From Burkholderiaceae bacterium (lineage in GTDB: Bacteria > Pseudomonadota > Gammaproteobacteria > Burkholderiales > Burkholderiaceae_D): a stretch of 64,000 nucleotides of DNA. Both the position numbers and the translations under genes were made by a program. A model generated the notes under the pieces. It made no database searches, was not told the DNA's origin, and worked only from the letters and a program-made list of their open reading frames with translations. Position 1 is the stretch's first letter, and the number at the start of each line of letters is the position of its first letter. Where the stretch lies: contig JARLJG010000001.1 of assembly GCA_031291325.1 (NCBI GenBank), forward strand, positions 109,702 through 173,701. Reading direction: 5' to 3'. Of this stretch, positions 1 through 8,300 are shown one piece after another.

Positions 1-359
1 GCGTTCAGCACGCTCGCCAAGGCGCCGTAGCGGGCGACGTAGCCTAACGCCGGCAGGTTGAACTCCGCGCGGTCGATCAGCGTCTTGCCGAACCGCTGGC
101 GGCGCGATACGTGGATTTGGTGAATGGCGTCGGCGGCAATCGGCCAGGCGCCGATTTCTTCCATGATTTGCTTGCTGCCGTAAGATAGCGCAATCGAGCG
201 CGGATCGTCCGCCGCTTGCTCCACGCTCTTGGCGTCGATCAAGGTGATCCGCTCGGCAGGCAGGCCGCGCTTGACCAATAGCAGCGCAAACGCCAGCCCG
301 ACCGGGCCGGCGCCGCAGACCGCAATGTCGACTTCAGGTTTGGGGTCTTGCGCAGTCAC
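1..359 (-). CDS. ubiH: UbiH/UbiF/VisC-family FAD hydroxylase, N-terminal part (runs off the window)
   Basis: About 119 N-terminal codons are visible; the rest lies before base 1. The translation has the FAD-binding dinucleotide fold at its start (VDIAVCGAGPVGLAFALLL, GxGxxG type) and, about 45 residues in, the DPRSIALSYGSKQ segment typical of ubiquinone-biosynthesis hydroxylases. These enzymes hydroxylate the polyprenyl-benzene ring during ubiquinone synthesis at the inner membrane. The start is GTG at 357-359, overlapping the murU stop as GTGA, which implies translational coupling. The family is clear; which ring position is hydroxylated (UbiH, UbiF or UbiI) cannot be told from this fragment. 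Confidence 0.7.
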   Translation of the reverse strand, partial: MTAQDPKPEVDIAVCGAGPVGLAFALLLVKRGLPAERITLIDAKSVEQAADDPRSIALSYGSKQIMEEIGAWPIAADAIHQIHVSRRQRFGKTLIDRAEFNLPALGYVARYGALASVLN

Positions 360-1075
360 GTCGGGGTTCTTTCATTGAGGGGCCGGTTCAATTGCGCCAA
401 CTGTTCGGGCGTGCCGACGTTGAACCAGTCGCCGCGATATACTTCGCCGCCGACTTGGCCGCGATCCGCATAGGCGCGCAGGATGGGCGCCAGCTTGGCA
501 TGCTCGCCGGCTTTGACGGTATCGAAAATCTCGGGCCGATACACGCCGATGTTGGCGAAGGTATAGCGCGGGTCGCCTTCGTTGGCAATCGAAAAGCTGC
601 GCAGCGCAAAGTCGCCCTGCGGATGAAAGTCGGGATTCTTGACCAAATAGATCCAGGCGACGTCGCGCTTGTCGTGCGGGTGCGGATTGCCCCACACGTC
701 GTTATCCTGCAGCGCCGTCTTGACTTGCTCGTAGTCGAAATGCGAGCAATAGATATCGCCGGACACCGCGACAAACGGCGCGTCGCCCAATAGATGCCGC
801 GCCTGCGCGATGCCGCCGGCGGTTTCCAGCGCTTGCGCTTCGGGGGAGTAAGCGATGCTGGCGCCGAATTGCGCGCCGTCGCCCAGCGCGTCTTCGATCA
901 TGTGTCCCAGGTGCGAATGATTGATGACGATTTCAGTAATGCCGGCGCGCACCAGATTCAAGACCTGCCAGACGATCAGGGGCCGGCCACGCACCTTCAA
1001 GAGCGGTTTGGGGCAGGTATCGGTCAAGGGGCGCATGCGCTCGCCGCGCCCGGCGGCGAAAATCATCGCCTTCAA
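356..1075 (-). CDS. murU: N-acetylmuramate alpha-1-phosphate uridylyltransferase MurU
   Basis: 239-residue nucleotidyltransferase that forms UDP-MurNAc from MurNAc-1-phosphate and UTP in the cell-wall recycling route that bypasses de novo MurNAc synthesis. The N-terminus carries the sugar-nucleotidyltransferase signature AAGRGERMRPLTD followed by CPKPLLKVRGRPL, and the length fits the family. I chose the TTG at 1073-1075 (protein beginning MKAMIFAAGRG) over the internal ATG at 1064-1066 because TTG overlaps the amgK TGA as TTGA, and the next gene repeats this arrangement. A much longer reading frame continues upstream in this frame but is only read-through across amgK. It follows amgK, which makes its substrate. 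Confidence 0.9.
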   Translation of the reverse strand: MKAMIFAAGRGERMRPLTDTCPKPLLKVRGRPLIVWQVLNLVRAGITEIVINHSHLGHMIEDALGDGAQFGASIAYSPEAQALETAGGIAQARHLLGDAPFVAVSGDIYCSHFDYEQVKTALQDNDVWGNPHPHDKRDVAWIYLVKNPDFHPQGDFALRSFSIANEGDPRYTFANIGVYRPEIFDTVKAGEHAKLAPILRAYADRGQVGGEVYRGDWFNVGTPEQLAQLNRPLNERTPT

Positions 1076-2100
1076 AATGTGTAACCCACTTGCGGCGCGT
1101 TGTTTTCGACTTGATCGAGCAGGCGTATCAGCGGTTTCAATTCCTTGTAGCGGTTGGCCGCATTGCGCACATAGGTCATCACCAGCGGCATATCGCTCAG
1201 GTAGCCATCCTTGCCGTCGCGATGGTGCAAGCGGGCGAAGATGCCGAGAATTTTCAAATGCCGTTGCAAGCCGGTGTACTCGAAGTCGCGGTAGAAGGAG
1301 TCGATATCCGGGCTGGCCGGTAAGCCGGCCCGTTTGGCGCGCTCCCAATAGCGGATCGCCAAATCCAGCACGATCTCTTCGTCCCATTGGATATAGGCGT
1401 CGCGCAGCAGCGACACGATATCGTAGGTGATCGGCCCGTAGAGCGCGTCTTGAAAATCGAGCACGCCGGGATTGCCTTGCGGCAAAACCATCAAGTTGCG
1501 CGAATGATAGTCGCGATGCACGTAGACTTGCGGCTGCGCCAGGATATTGGCCAGCAGCGCGTCGAACACCTTGTTCAATTCCGCCGTTTGCGCAGCCGTC
1601 AAGGTCACGCCCAGGTGTTTGCCGACATACCATTCCGGGAAAAGCATCAATTCGCGCAGCAGGACGGCGCGATCGTATTCGGGCAATACCTCGGGACGGC
1701 TGTGCACTTGAAGCAAGACCAGCGTATCGATGGCGTCGATATACAGTTTGTAGGCGCTGTCGTGATTGAGCGCATGCAAATAGGTGGTCGAACCCAGGTC
1801 GGTCAGCAGCAAAAAGCCGTTTTCGATGTCGTGCGCGACGACTTTCGGCACGGAAATGCCGGCATCGGCAAATATTTCCGCCACTTGCATGAAAGGGCGG
1901 ACGTTTTCTTGCGGCGGCGGTGCATCCATTGCAATATAGCTAACGCCATCGCTCGCATCTACCCGGAAATAGCGGCGGAAACTGGCGTCTGCCGAGGCTG
2001 GGCGGAGCGATTCGACATTGACTGAAGGAGCATCTACACTGGCGAGCCAAAGGCTCAATTGGGTGATACGCGGATCGTTTTGGGGTGTGAAAGACATCAT
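1072..2100 (-). CDS. amgK: N-acetylmuramate/N-acetylglucosamine kinase AmgK
   Basis: 342-residue cytoplasmic sugar kinase of the aminoglycoside-phosphotransferase fold that phosphorylates the anomeric position of MurNAc (and GlcNAc) recovered from peptidoglycan turnover. The Brenner motif HRDYHSRN (catalytic Asp) is followed about 12 residues later by the metal-binding LDFQDALYG. It is first in the amgK-murU-ubiH chain, and the product of AmgK is the substrate of MurU. The gene begins MMSF, so ATG at 2098-2100 or 2095-2097 are both possible. In relatives lptD lies close by in the opposite direction; here about 10 kb of other DNA intervenes. Confidence 0.9.
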   Translation of the reverse strand: MMSFTPQNDPRITQLSLWLASVDAPSVNVESLRPASADASFRRYFRVDASDGVSYIAMDAPPPQENVRPFMQVAEIFADAGISVPKVVAHDIENGFLLLTDLGSTTYLHALNHDSAYKLYIDAIDTLVLLQVHSRPEVLPEYDRAVLLRELMLFPEWYVGKHLGVTLTAAQTAELNKVFDALLANILAQPQVYVHRDYHSRNLMVLPQGNPGVLDFQDALYGPITYDIVSLLRDAYIQWDEEIVLDLAIRYWERAKRAGLPASPDIDSFYRDFEYTGLQRHLKILGIFARLHHRDGKDGYLSDMPLVMTYVRNAANRYKELKPLIRLLDQVENNAPQVGYTF

Positions 2101-2166
2101 GGGTTATACGGTTGACAATGGTGGAGGGAAGGAACAGGCTGTTGCTGGCCCATATAAGTATTCATT

Positions 2167-2634
2167 TCAGAATGCCTCGGTAAATTTATCACGCATGGCT
2201 TGCATCTGGCCTTGTGATATTATGTGACCACGGGAAGCTGCCTTGGCAAGCCACATCAGCCCAAGATTTTCATCTTTCGGTACACCCGTGCCATCGAGAT
2301 AGCAGCGCCCAAGCCAGTGCATGGCATCCGCATAGTCTTGCTTGGCGGCTAGCTCCAGCCAATAAACGGCGCCTTCAGGTTTTGCATTGGACAGGAAGAT
2401 TAAAGCGAGATCGGTTTGCGCTTCTGCATGGCCCGCATCGGCATCTCTAATAAGATCAAAATCCTGCTGGTCAAGAGGCATGCAGATATGAGGCTTGATC
2501 GCCTCCAATGGAATTCTTGTTTTGTCGCTGGCGTCATTATCGTCAACCCGCGCCAAAGAGCCGTCGGCAATGCGACGCCACAAAGTGCGTCTGCTCCACT
2601 CGGTTAGTGTTATCGCTGCTGCAATGCTGATCAT
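2167..2634 (-). CDS. Sel1-repeat protein with N-terminal HTH-like segment
   Basis: 155-residue protein divergent from the first pilin gene. Residues 8-30 (LTEWSRRTLWRRIADGSL) resemble the recognition helix of MerR/excisionase-type DNA-binding segments. From about residue 65 there are Sel1/TPR-like helical repeats (AEAQTDLALIF..., YADAMHWLGRCYLDGTGVPKD). No signal peptide or membrane segment is seen. Its upstream region is shared with the sigma-54-type pilin promoter, so a role in pilin expression is conceivable, but this is inference from position only. A remnant of its first codons recurs at 3520-3570 as part of a tandem duplication. Confidence 0.7.
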   Translation of the reverse strand: MISIAAAITLTEWSRRTLWRRIADGSLARVDDNDASDKTRIPLEAIKPHICMPLDQQDFDLIRDADAGHAEAQTDLALIFLSNAKPEGAVYWLELAAKQDYADAMHWLGRCYLDGTGVPKDENLGLMWLAKAASRGHIISQGQMQAMRDKFTEAF

Positions 2635-2785
2635 TTTAAGCGAACCTTTTCAAATCACTTACGAAGTGCTGCTGTCTTTACGGAAGATGGTTTTGGCACA
2701 CTAATGACATGTGCCAAAACATTTTAGTACATATCATTGGTGTGCCATTTTCCGCGTTTTTTGTGAATTGCATTCAAATAAGCTT

Positions 2786-2803
2786 AGGCTCAAAACTTGC
2801 TTT
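2786..2803 (+). promoter_or_regulatory. Sigma-54-type promoter of pilin gene 1
   Basis: The sequence aggctcaaaacttgcttt has GG and GC dinucleotides at the -24 and -12 positions with the spacing of the RpoN consensus TGGCACG-N4-TTGC. It lies about 58 bases before the pilin start. Major type IV pilin genes are known RpoN/PilSR targets, which supports the call; pilS and pilR are not in this window. Confidence 0.65.
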
Positions 2804-2860
2804 ATATGGTTGGCGCGGTGGCTAACACCACGATTTATTATTAACATTGGAGGTTTAATC

Positions 2861-3343
2861 ATGAAATTTGCTCATTATAAACAACAGTCACAAAAAGGCT
2901 TTACGCTCATCGAATTAATGATTGTGGTCGCGATCATTGGTATTTTGGCTGCGGTCGCACTGCCACAGTATGGTAACTATACATCGCGCGCCAAGGCTTC
3001 AGGCGCAATAGCAGAATTGGACTCCTTGAAAACGGCAATGGGTGAATGCTATCAGAGCGAGGGAAAATGGACTGGTGGTGCAAACGAATGTGCAACTCCT
3101 GCTACAGGTTCGATACCTGCCGTCCCTGTTGTAGATAAATTCCTTACTGCTGCGCCTACAATTGCATCTACTACTGGTGTTATTACGGTAACGGCAACTG
3201 GTGCAACCACCGCAGCCGGAGCGGCTTTGTCTATGGTGGTGACCCCGACAGTAACAGCAGGCGCGGCAAACATGACTTGGGCTACAACTGGAACAATATG
3301 TGACGCTGTTCGCGGCTTGAAACCTGGCACAGGCGGTTGCTAA
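2861..3343 (+). CDS. pilA: Type IV major pilin, copy 1
   Basis: 160-residue prepilin. A 13-residue charged leader ends in Gly before the prepilin-peptidase site (KG^[14 protein letters not shown]), with Glu at mature position 5 and a 20-residue hydrophobic assembly helix, as in type IVa pilins. Four Cys in the mature protein, two in the ECYQ...NEC region and two near the C-terminus (TICDAVRG...GGC), could form two disulfides. The start ATG has a good ribosome site, ggagg, at 2849-2853. It is about 86% identical (by eye) to the second pilin at 3762-4244 and has its own sigma-54-type promoter. A terminator hairpin follows the stop. The product is a fibre subunit assembled at the inner membrane and displayed outside the cell. 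Confidence 0.93.
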   Translation: MKFAHYKQQSQKGFTLIELMIVVAIIGILAAVALPQYGNYTSRAKASGAIAELDSLKTAMGECYQSEGKWTGGANECATPATGSIPAVPVVDKFLTAAPTIASTTGVITVTATGATTAAGAALSMVVTPTVTAGAANMTWATTGTICDAVRGLKPGTGGC

Positions 3344-3369
3344 TTTGCTCGCAAGTTCTTGGTTAATCA

Positions 3370-3397
3370 AACAACCCGCTGCGGCGGGTTGTTTTCA
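3370..3397 (+). terminator. Intrinsic terminator/attenuator after pilin 1
   Basis: Perfect 10-bp stem (aacaacccgc with gcgggttgtt) and 4-base loop followed by a short T-rich tract, 26 bases after the pilin stop. It would limit read-through into the tfpZ remnant. Confidence 0.75.
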
Positions 3398-3442
3398 TTG
3401 CAGTACACTGTTTCGATTTCAATTCATTCATGGATAACAATC

Positions 3443-3607
3443 ATGTCCGGATTTAGGGCAAGCGCTCTTCATTTTTTGATCGGCATTGTGGTGGGGCTCG
3501 TAATATTGGCTTTTAAATCGGAAGTGCGCTTGCAACATTCTATTAATGTTGTCGCTGCTGCAATTTCAATCATTTCAAGTAACCCTTTCGAGACTACTTA
3601 CTTATAA
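3443..3607 (+). pseudogene. Truncated tfpZ remnant with attached fragment of the Sel1 gene
   Basis: The first about 24 codons (MSGFRASALHFLIGIVVGLV) match the start of intact tfpZ at 4344, including the preceding untranslated bases. Similarity stops near 3514; after a stretch resembling an internal tfpZ site the sequence becomes a copy of the 5' end of the Sel1/HTH gene. Read on the minus strand it gives MIEIAAATTLIECCKRTS against MISIAAAITLTEWSRRTL. This is a tandem-duplication junction. The remaining 54-codon frame is unlikely to be functional. Confidence 0.75.
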
Positions 3608-3681
3608 GGTGCCATTGTCTTGATGATAAATTTTGATGTGCCAATTTTACGTTTCTTTGCCAATCACGCTAAGATAATTTC

Positions 3682-3699
3682 TGGCGCGTACTTTGCTTT
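3682..3699 (+). promoter_or_regulatory. Sigma-54-type promoter of pilin gene 2
   Basis: tggcgcgtactttgcttt matches the RpoN consensus TGGCACG-N4-TTGCTTT with one difference in the -24 block and perfect spacing; it is closer to consensus than the copy before pilin 1. It lies about 62 bases before the pilin ATG. Confidence 0.75.
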
Positions 3700-3761
3700 A
3701 TAGAGGTTACGCGACAAATGCCGCTACGAATTTTTCTACGACCGACATCGGGAATTTAATC

Positions 3762-4244
3762 ATGAAATTCGCTCAGTGCAAACAACAGGCACAAAATGGC
3801 TTTACACTCATTGAATTAATGATTGTGGTCGCGATCATTGGTATTTTGGCTGCGGTCGCACTGCCACAATATGGTAACTATACATCGCGCGCCAAGGCCT
3901 CAGGCGCAATAGCAGAATTGGACTCCTTGAAAACGGCTATGGCTGATTGCTATCAGAACGAGGGAAGATGGACTGGTGGTGCAAACGAATGTGCAACTGC
4001 TGCTACAGGTTCGATACCTGCCGTCCCTGTTATCGATAAATTCCTTATTTCTACGCCTACAATTGCATCTGCCACTGGTGTTATTGTAGTAACGTCAACT
4101 GGTGCAACAAGTGCAGGCGGAACCGCTTTGTCTATGGTGGTAACCCCGACAGCAGCAGCAGGCGCGGCAAACATGACTTGGGCTACAACTGGAACAATAT
4201 GTGACGCTGTTCGCGGCTTGAAACCTGGCATAGGCGGTTGCTAA
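3762..4244 (+). CDS. pilA: Type IV major pilin, copy 2
   Basis: 160-residue prepilin with the same 13-residue leader plan (ending NG^[10 protein letters not shown]), Glu5, N-terminal helix and C-terminal Cys pair as copy 1. The first about 60 codons are nearly invariant between the copies; changes cluster in the middle and C-terminal thirds (for example [10 protein letters not shown] versus [10 protein letters not shown]), the surface-exposed part of a pilin. It is followed by the same hairpin and then by the intact tfpZ, so this is probably the original position and copy 1 the duplicate, or both descend from one ancestral unit. It has the stronger sigma-54-type promoter. An extra Cys at leader position 6 is removed on maturation. 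Confidence 0.93.
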   Translation: MKFAQCKQQAQNGFTLIELMIVVAIIGILAAVALPQYGNYTSRAKASGAIAELDSLKTAMADCYQNEGRWTGGANECATAATGSIPAVPVIDKFLISTPTIASATGVIVVTSTGATSAGGTALSMVVTPTAAAGAANMTWATTGTICDAVRGLKPGIGGC

Positions 4245-4270
4245 TTTGCTCGCAAGTTCTTGGTTAATCA

Positions 4271-4298
4271 AACAACCTGCTGCGGCGGGTTGTTTTCA
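4271..4298 (+). terminator. Intrinsic terminator/attenuator between pilin 2 and tfpZ
   Basis: Same hairpin as after pilin 1, with one G-U wobble (aacaacctgc with gcgggttgtt, loop tgcg) and a T tract. Its position between pilA and tfpZ suggests partial termination, giving much pilin and little accessory protein. Confidence 0.7.
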
Positions 4299-4343
4299 TT
4301 GCGGTACACTGTTTCGATTTCAATTCATTCATGGGTAACAATC

Positions 4344-5078
4344 ATGTCTAGATTTCGCGCTAGTGCCCTTCATTTTTTGATCAGCATTGTGGTGGGACTT
4401 GTACTATTGGCTTTATGTTGGTTTGTATGGTATCCGGCACCGATGCTGATGGCGATCGGCGGGCATGAAATTTTTCTCTTGGTGGTTGGCATAGACGTCA
4501 TGCTTGGCCCTTTAATGACCTTGGTGGTTTTCAAATCGGGAAAGAGAGGAATGAAGTTCGATCTTGTTATCATTGTGCTGCTGCAGGTGGGTGCGATGGT
4601 GTATGGCATCAGTACCCTTCTGGAAGGACGCCCCGTCTATGTCGCGGCTCTCGCTCTCGGTAACAAGTTTGAGGTGGTTCAGGCGTGCGAACTGACCGAC
4701 GCGCAGTTGGCGCAAGACAAGATGGGGTTGCCGTGGTGGGGGCCGCGCTGGGTGGGCACCAAGGCGCCGACCGATAAGCATGATATTTCCACATTGAATG
4801 CTATTGGGACGGTTGGCGCAGGACGTGGTCACTTGCCGAAGCTTCAAGTGCCGTATGAGTCAATTGCACAGGAAATTCTGAAGAACGCGTCATCTATTGA
4901 GCAGCTCAAGAAAGACAATTCTACCAAGATCCCCGAAATTGATGTCTGGTTAAGCAAACGTGGCTATAACGAAAACACGGTCAAGTACTTACCCATCAAA
5001 ATTAGCGCGTCAACATTTGTGGTCATGGTTGATGCAAAGACTGCTGCGGTCATTGATATTGCGCAATTCCAACCATGA
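4344..5078 (+). CDS. tfpZ: TfpX/TfpZ-family type IV pilin accessory protein
   Basis: 244-residue inner-membrane protein directly downstream of pilin 2. Three or four hydrophobic segments fill the first about 100 residues (ALHFLISIVVGLVLLALCWFVWYP, EIFLLVVGIDVMLGPLMTLVVF, DLVIIVLLQVGAMVYGI), followed by a soluble domain of about 140 residues. The GIDVMLGPLMTLVVF and GRPVYVA segments are typical of TfpX/TfpZ proteins, which are linked to specific pilin alleles and modulate pilin assembly. I chose ATG 4344 because the truncated copy at 3443 starts at the same point; an upstream extension in frame crosses the terminator hairpin. The exact mechanism of this family is not settled. Confidence 0.8.
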   Translation: MSRFRASALHFLISIVVGLVLLALCWFVWYPAPMLMAIGGHEIFLLVVGIDVMLGPLMTLVVFKSGKRGMKFDLVIIVLLQVGAMVYGISTLLEGRPVYVAALALGNKFEVVQACELTDAQLAQDKMGLPWWGPRWVGTKAPTDKHDISTLNAIGTVGAGRGHLPKLQVPYESIAQEILKNASSIEQLKKDNSTKIPEIDVWLSKRGYNENTVKYLPIKISASTFVVMVDAKTAAVIDIAQFQP

Positions 5079-5395
5079 TGAGTACGCGTCGCAAACACAC
5101 GTTATTTACTTGAGCGCGGAAATCCCTACAGCTTCTGCCTGCACAACAAGCCTCTGGATTCCGCTTTCGCGAGAAAACGCGGATCGCTCGATGGGATGTT
5201 CCGTTCGGTGTATGCGCGAGTGCTCGTCGAACAGAAAATACAAGTCCGCCTAGCACCGTTCTAACAACACCGCGGGCCATGCCAAAATCAGCAAACGAGC
5301 TTGCTCTTTCAGAACGAAAAAACGAGTATGATTCCAGGCTAATTTCTCATCATCCGCCACAGAAAAGGTCGGAACTTTAAAGGAGTTGAACCATA
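5079..5395. other. 317-base intergenic region between tfpZ and the PAP2/spermidine-synthase fusion
   Basis: No convincing gene is seen. A good ribosome site (aaaggag at about 5379-5385) precedes the next gene. A near-consensus -10 (tatgat near 5327) lacks a well-spaced -35. Short frames on both strands have no recognisable features. Confidence 0.5.
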
Positions 5396-8300
5396 ATGAA
5401 TGGCGAGGTAGAGGATTTAAAGCGCGCCCTTTGGATATCCATTGCTGGCTTCACGGTATTATTATTTACAGCAGCTTTCGATTTAAATGCGTGGCCGATG
5501 CGGGAGCTTGCAAGTGCGGTATGGCACATGTCCGGAAAAGAGATATTTTTTATTTTTGCTCGTTATGGCACGATCCTGGTAATGTTGTTTTGGGCGGGAC
5601 GCCCCAGCCGTTTTGCTCAATGGACTGTTTTTCTGTCTTGGCCTGTGGTCAGTGCGCTCTTGTGGCGTATTTTTGCGTCCGATCTACACATCACTTGGTA
5701 CGACGAGCCAAATGGGGTGTCGGCTTTGTTTTGGCTGATCGGTTCGATGGCAGTACCCGTGACAGTACTACTTGCAATCCGCGTTTTAAGGCCGCCGCGG
5801 CAAGGAGCCGATCTTGGGTTCGAGAGTCGGCTACGTTATCTGACTGGGCTTTCAGTATTGTTCTTGACGGTGCCGATTTCTGCCGTCCAACTGACTGCGA
5901 CGCTGCACCCGCTCACCTACGACTTGTATGCTCTGCATTGGGATCACGCGGCGGGTCTGAACATTACCTACCCGATTCTCGAATTTGCTAAGTTATGGCC
6001 GGTGATCGCGCAAATACTTTTTATGGTCTACAACGTTGCACCACCTATCTGTTTTATGGCGCTCGCGTTGCGGCATTTGCGTCACCGTCCGCCCTATGTT
6101 GCCTCAGCACTTCTTACTTGGGTAATACTGTCCGTATGTGCCTTGATTGCTTACCATGCATTCCCAATAGCGGGTCCGAAATATATATATGGAATTGATG
6201 GCCTATCTCAAGCGTTAAGTCATGCGGCCGAGCTTCCCCTAAAGATTATTGATGTTCCCATTGCGCCGCGTAACGGCATGCCATCCATGCATTTTGGATG
6301 GATATTAGCCGCGTGTGTTTTGTGGTGGCGCAGCGGAACCACATGGTGGTCGCGCGCCATTTTTATTGTCCTGACTACATTGACTGCTGCTTCCACACTC
6401 AGCATGGGCGAGCACTATATGATGGATCTAATCGTCGCGGTGCCATTCGTGTTGGCTGTCATTGCGTTATGCACCACATCTATTCCTTGGTCGGCTGTAG
6501 CGCGCCGCTGGGCGGTGCTTGTCGGCTTTGGCGCCTGGGCAGGATGGATCGTTGCGCTTCGCACGTCCATCCATTGGCTAGTGGCGAACCCGTGGGCATG
6601 TTGGCTGATGATTCTCGCGACTGTCATTGTAGTGGCACTTCAGTCGTACTGGATGTGCAAATTCCCCGCACTCGTTAATGTGAGCAAGGACGAGATAGTC
6701 AAACCGATCATCGATGCGCGACCGGTATTACTGGAGCGGCGGCTTGGCTTGATGTTCTTTGTTTCTGGATTTGCAGCCCTTGTGTACCAGGTGCTGTTCG
6801 CCAAACAGCTTGCGCTCGTGTTTGGAAGCACGTCGACGGCAACCCTAACCGTGCTGGCAACCTTCCTGGGAGGCATGGCCATCGGCTCCATGCTTGGCAG
6901 CCGTTTGGCGCCGAAGACAAATCGACCATTGGTGCTCTATGCCATGATCGAAACGATGATTGCCGTCTACTGTGTTGCAACCCCATTTTTGTTTAACTCT
7001 ATCCAGCATGTATATGTGGCGCTGGCATCCGGTCAGGCCCCTGACGCCTCAATGTTGCTCGTGTTGCGGGTTGTACTCGGTGCTGCAGTGCTGTTGGTTC
7101 CAACTGTGCTGATGGGAGCGACATTGCCGGTGCTTGCGCAGGCGCTGGGGGGGCAGTCGCAGAGGATCGGGCTCAATGTGGCATGGTTGTATTTTGCCAA
7201 TACTGGCGGTGCGGCAGCCGGTGCGCTGTTAACCAGTTACGCAGTGATTCCCTTGCTCGGCGCGTCGCGCACCACACTGGTGGCTGCGGTGCTCAACGTG
7301 CTCGTGGCGCTCGGCACCTTTGAGCTTTCACAGCGCTGGGTAGCAACATCAACGACACCATCTACGGCCGATAAAAAAGCTGTAGAGATGCTCGTGAATT
7401 TACCGAAGAGGGCCGCTGCGGCTGCCTTGCTCGCGTTGTGCATCGGTGGCGTACTGTCGCTCGGACTGGAGGTTGTCTATGTGCACATGTTGTCGATTGT
7501 TGCCGGCAACAGCGTCTATGCATTCGGCTTGATGCTTGCGACATTCTTGCTCGGCCTGGCGGGGGGCGGTGAAACGGCGAGGCGTTTACTATCGAAACCG
7601 GATAGCGACCGGGTACGATTGCTGGCGTGGGCACTCCTTGGTCTTGCTGCCAGTGTGGCTGCCGGAGTGTGGTGGTGGAACGATATCCCTGAATATTTCT
7701 CAAGCTTTGCACAATATCCGGCTGCAAAATCGTTCGCATCTCGTGAAGCAATACGTGGCATTGTTTGCGCACTGTTGATGATCCCTCCCACACTGTTCAT
7801 TGGCGCGGCCTATGCTTTCGGAATGGATATCGCTACCGCCGCTGGCCGCGCGAAGCCGATTGCAATGCTCGGGTTCGGTGCTGCGCTCAATACGTTTGGC
7901 AACATTACTGGTGTCTTGTTGTTCGGTTTCTGCTTGTTGCCGCTCTTCGGTGGCCTCATTTCAACCCAAGTCATCGCTTTTGGCGCCTTGACACTTGCCG
8001 CGTTGGTGCTGGTAATAACTGCAACCAGGGTCATTTGGCGGGATATAGCGCTTTTTGCGGGCGCGGCAGGGATCGTCGTGATATCTCTCGGCGCCCAATT
8101 GAACTATGACGTGCTGAGTTCTGGCGCAAATGTCTACTTTTCCCCGCAAAACTGGGGGCGCGTGATCGAGCATGCAGAAAGTATCGATGGTGGACTTACC
8201 ACTGTGACGCTCCAGAATCCTCCTGAAGAACCGATTAAGACTTTGTTGACCAACGGGAAGTTCCAAGGGACTGATTCAACGAAGGGCGAGATGCAGGCTC

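Noticed and set aside
356..1633. 425-codon frame reading through into murU
   Set aside because: The upstream 186 codons are out-of-frame amgK sequence; only the part from 1075 is murU.
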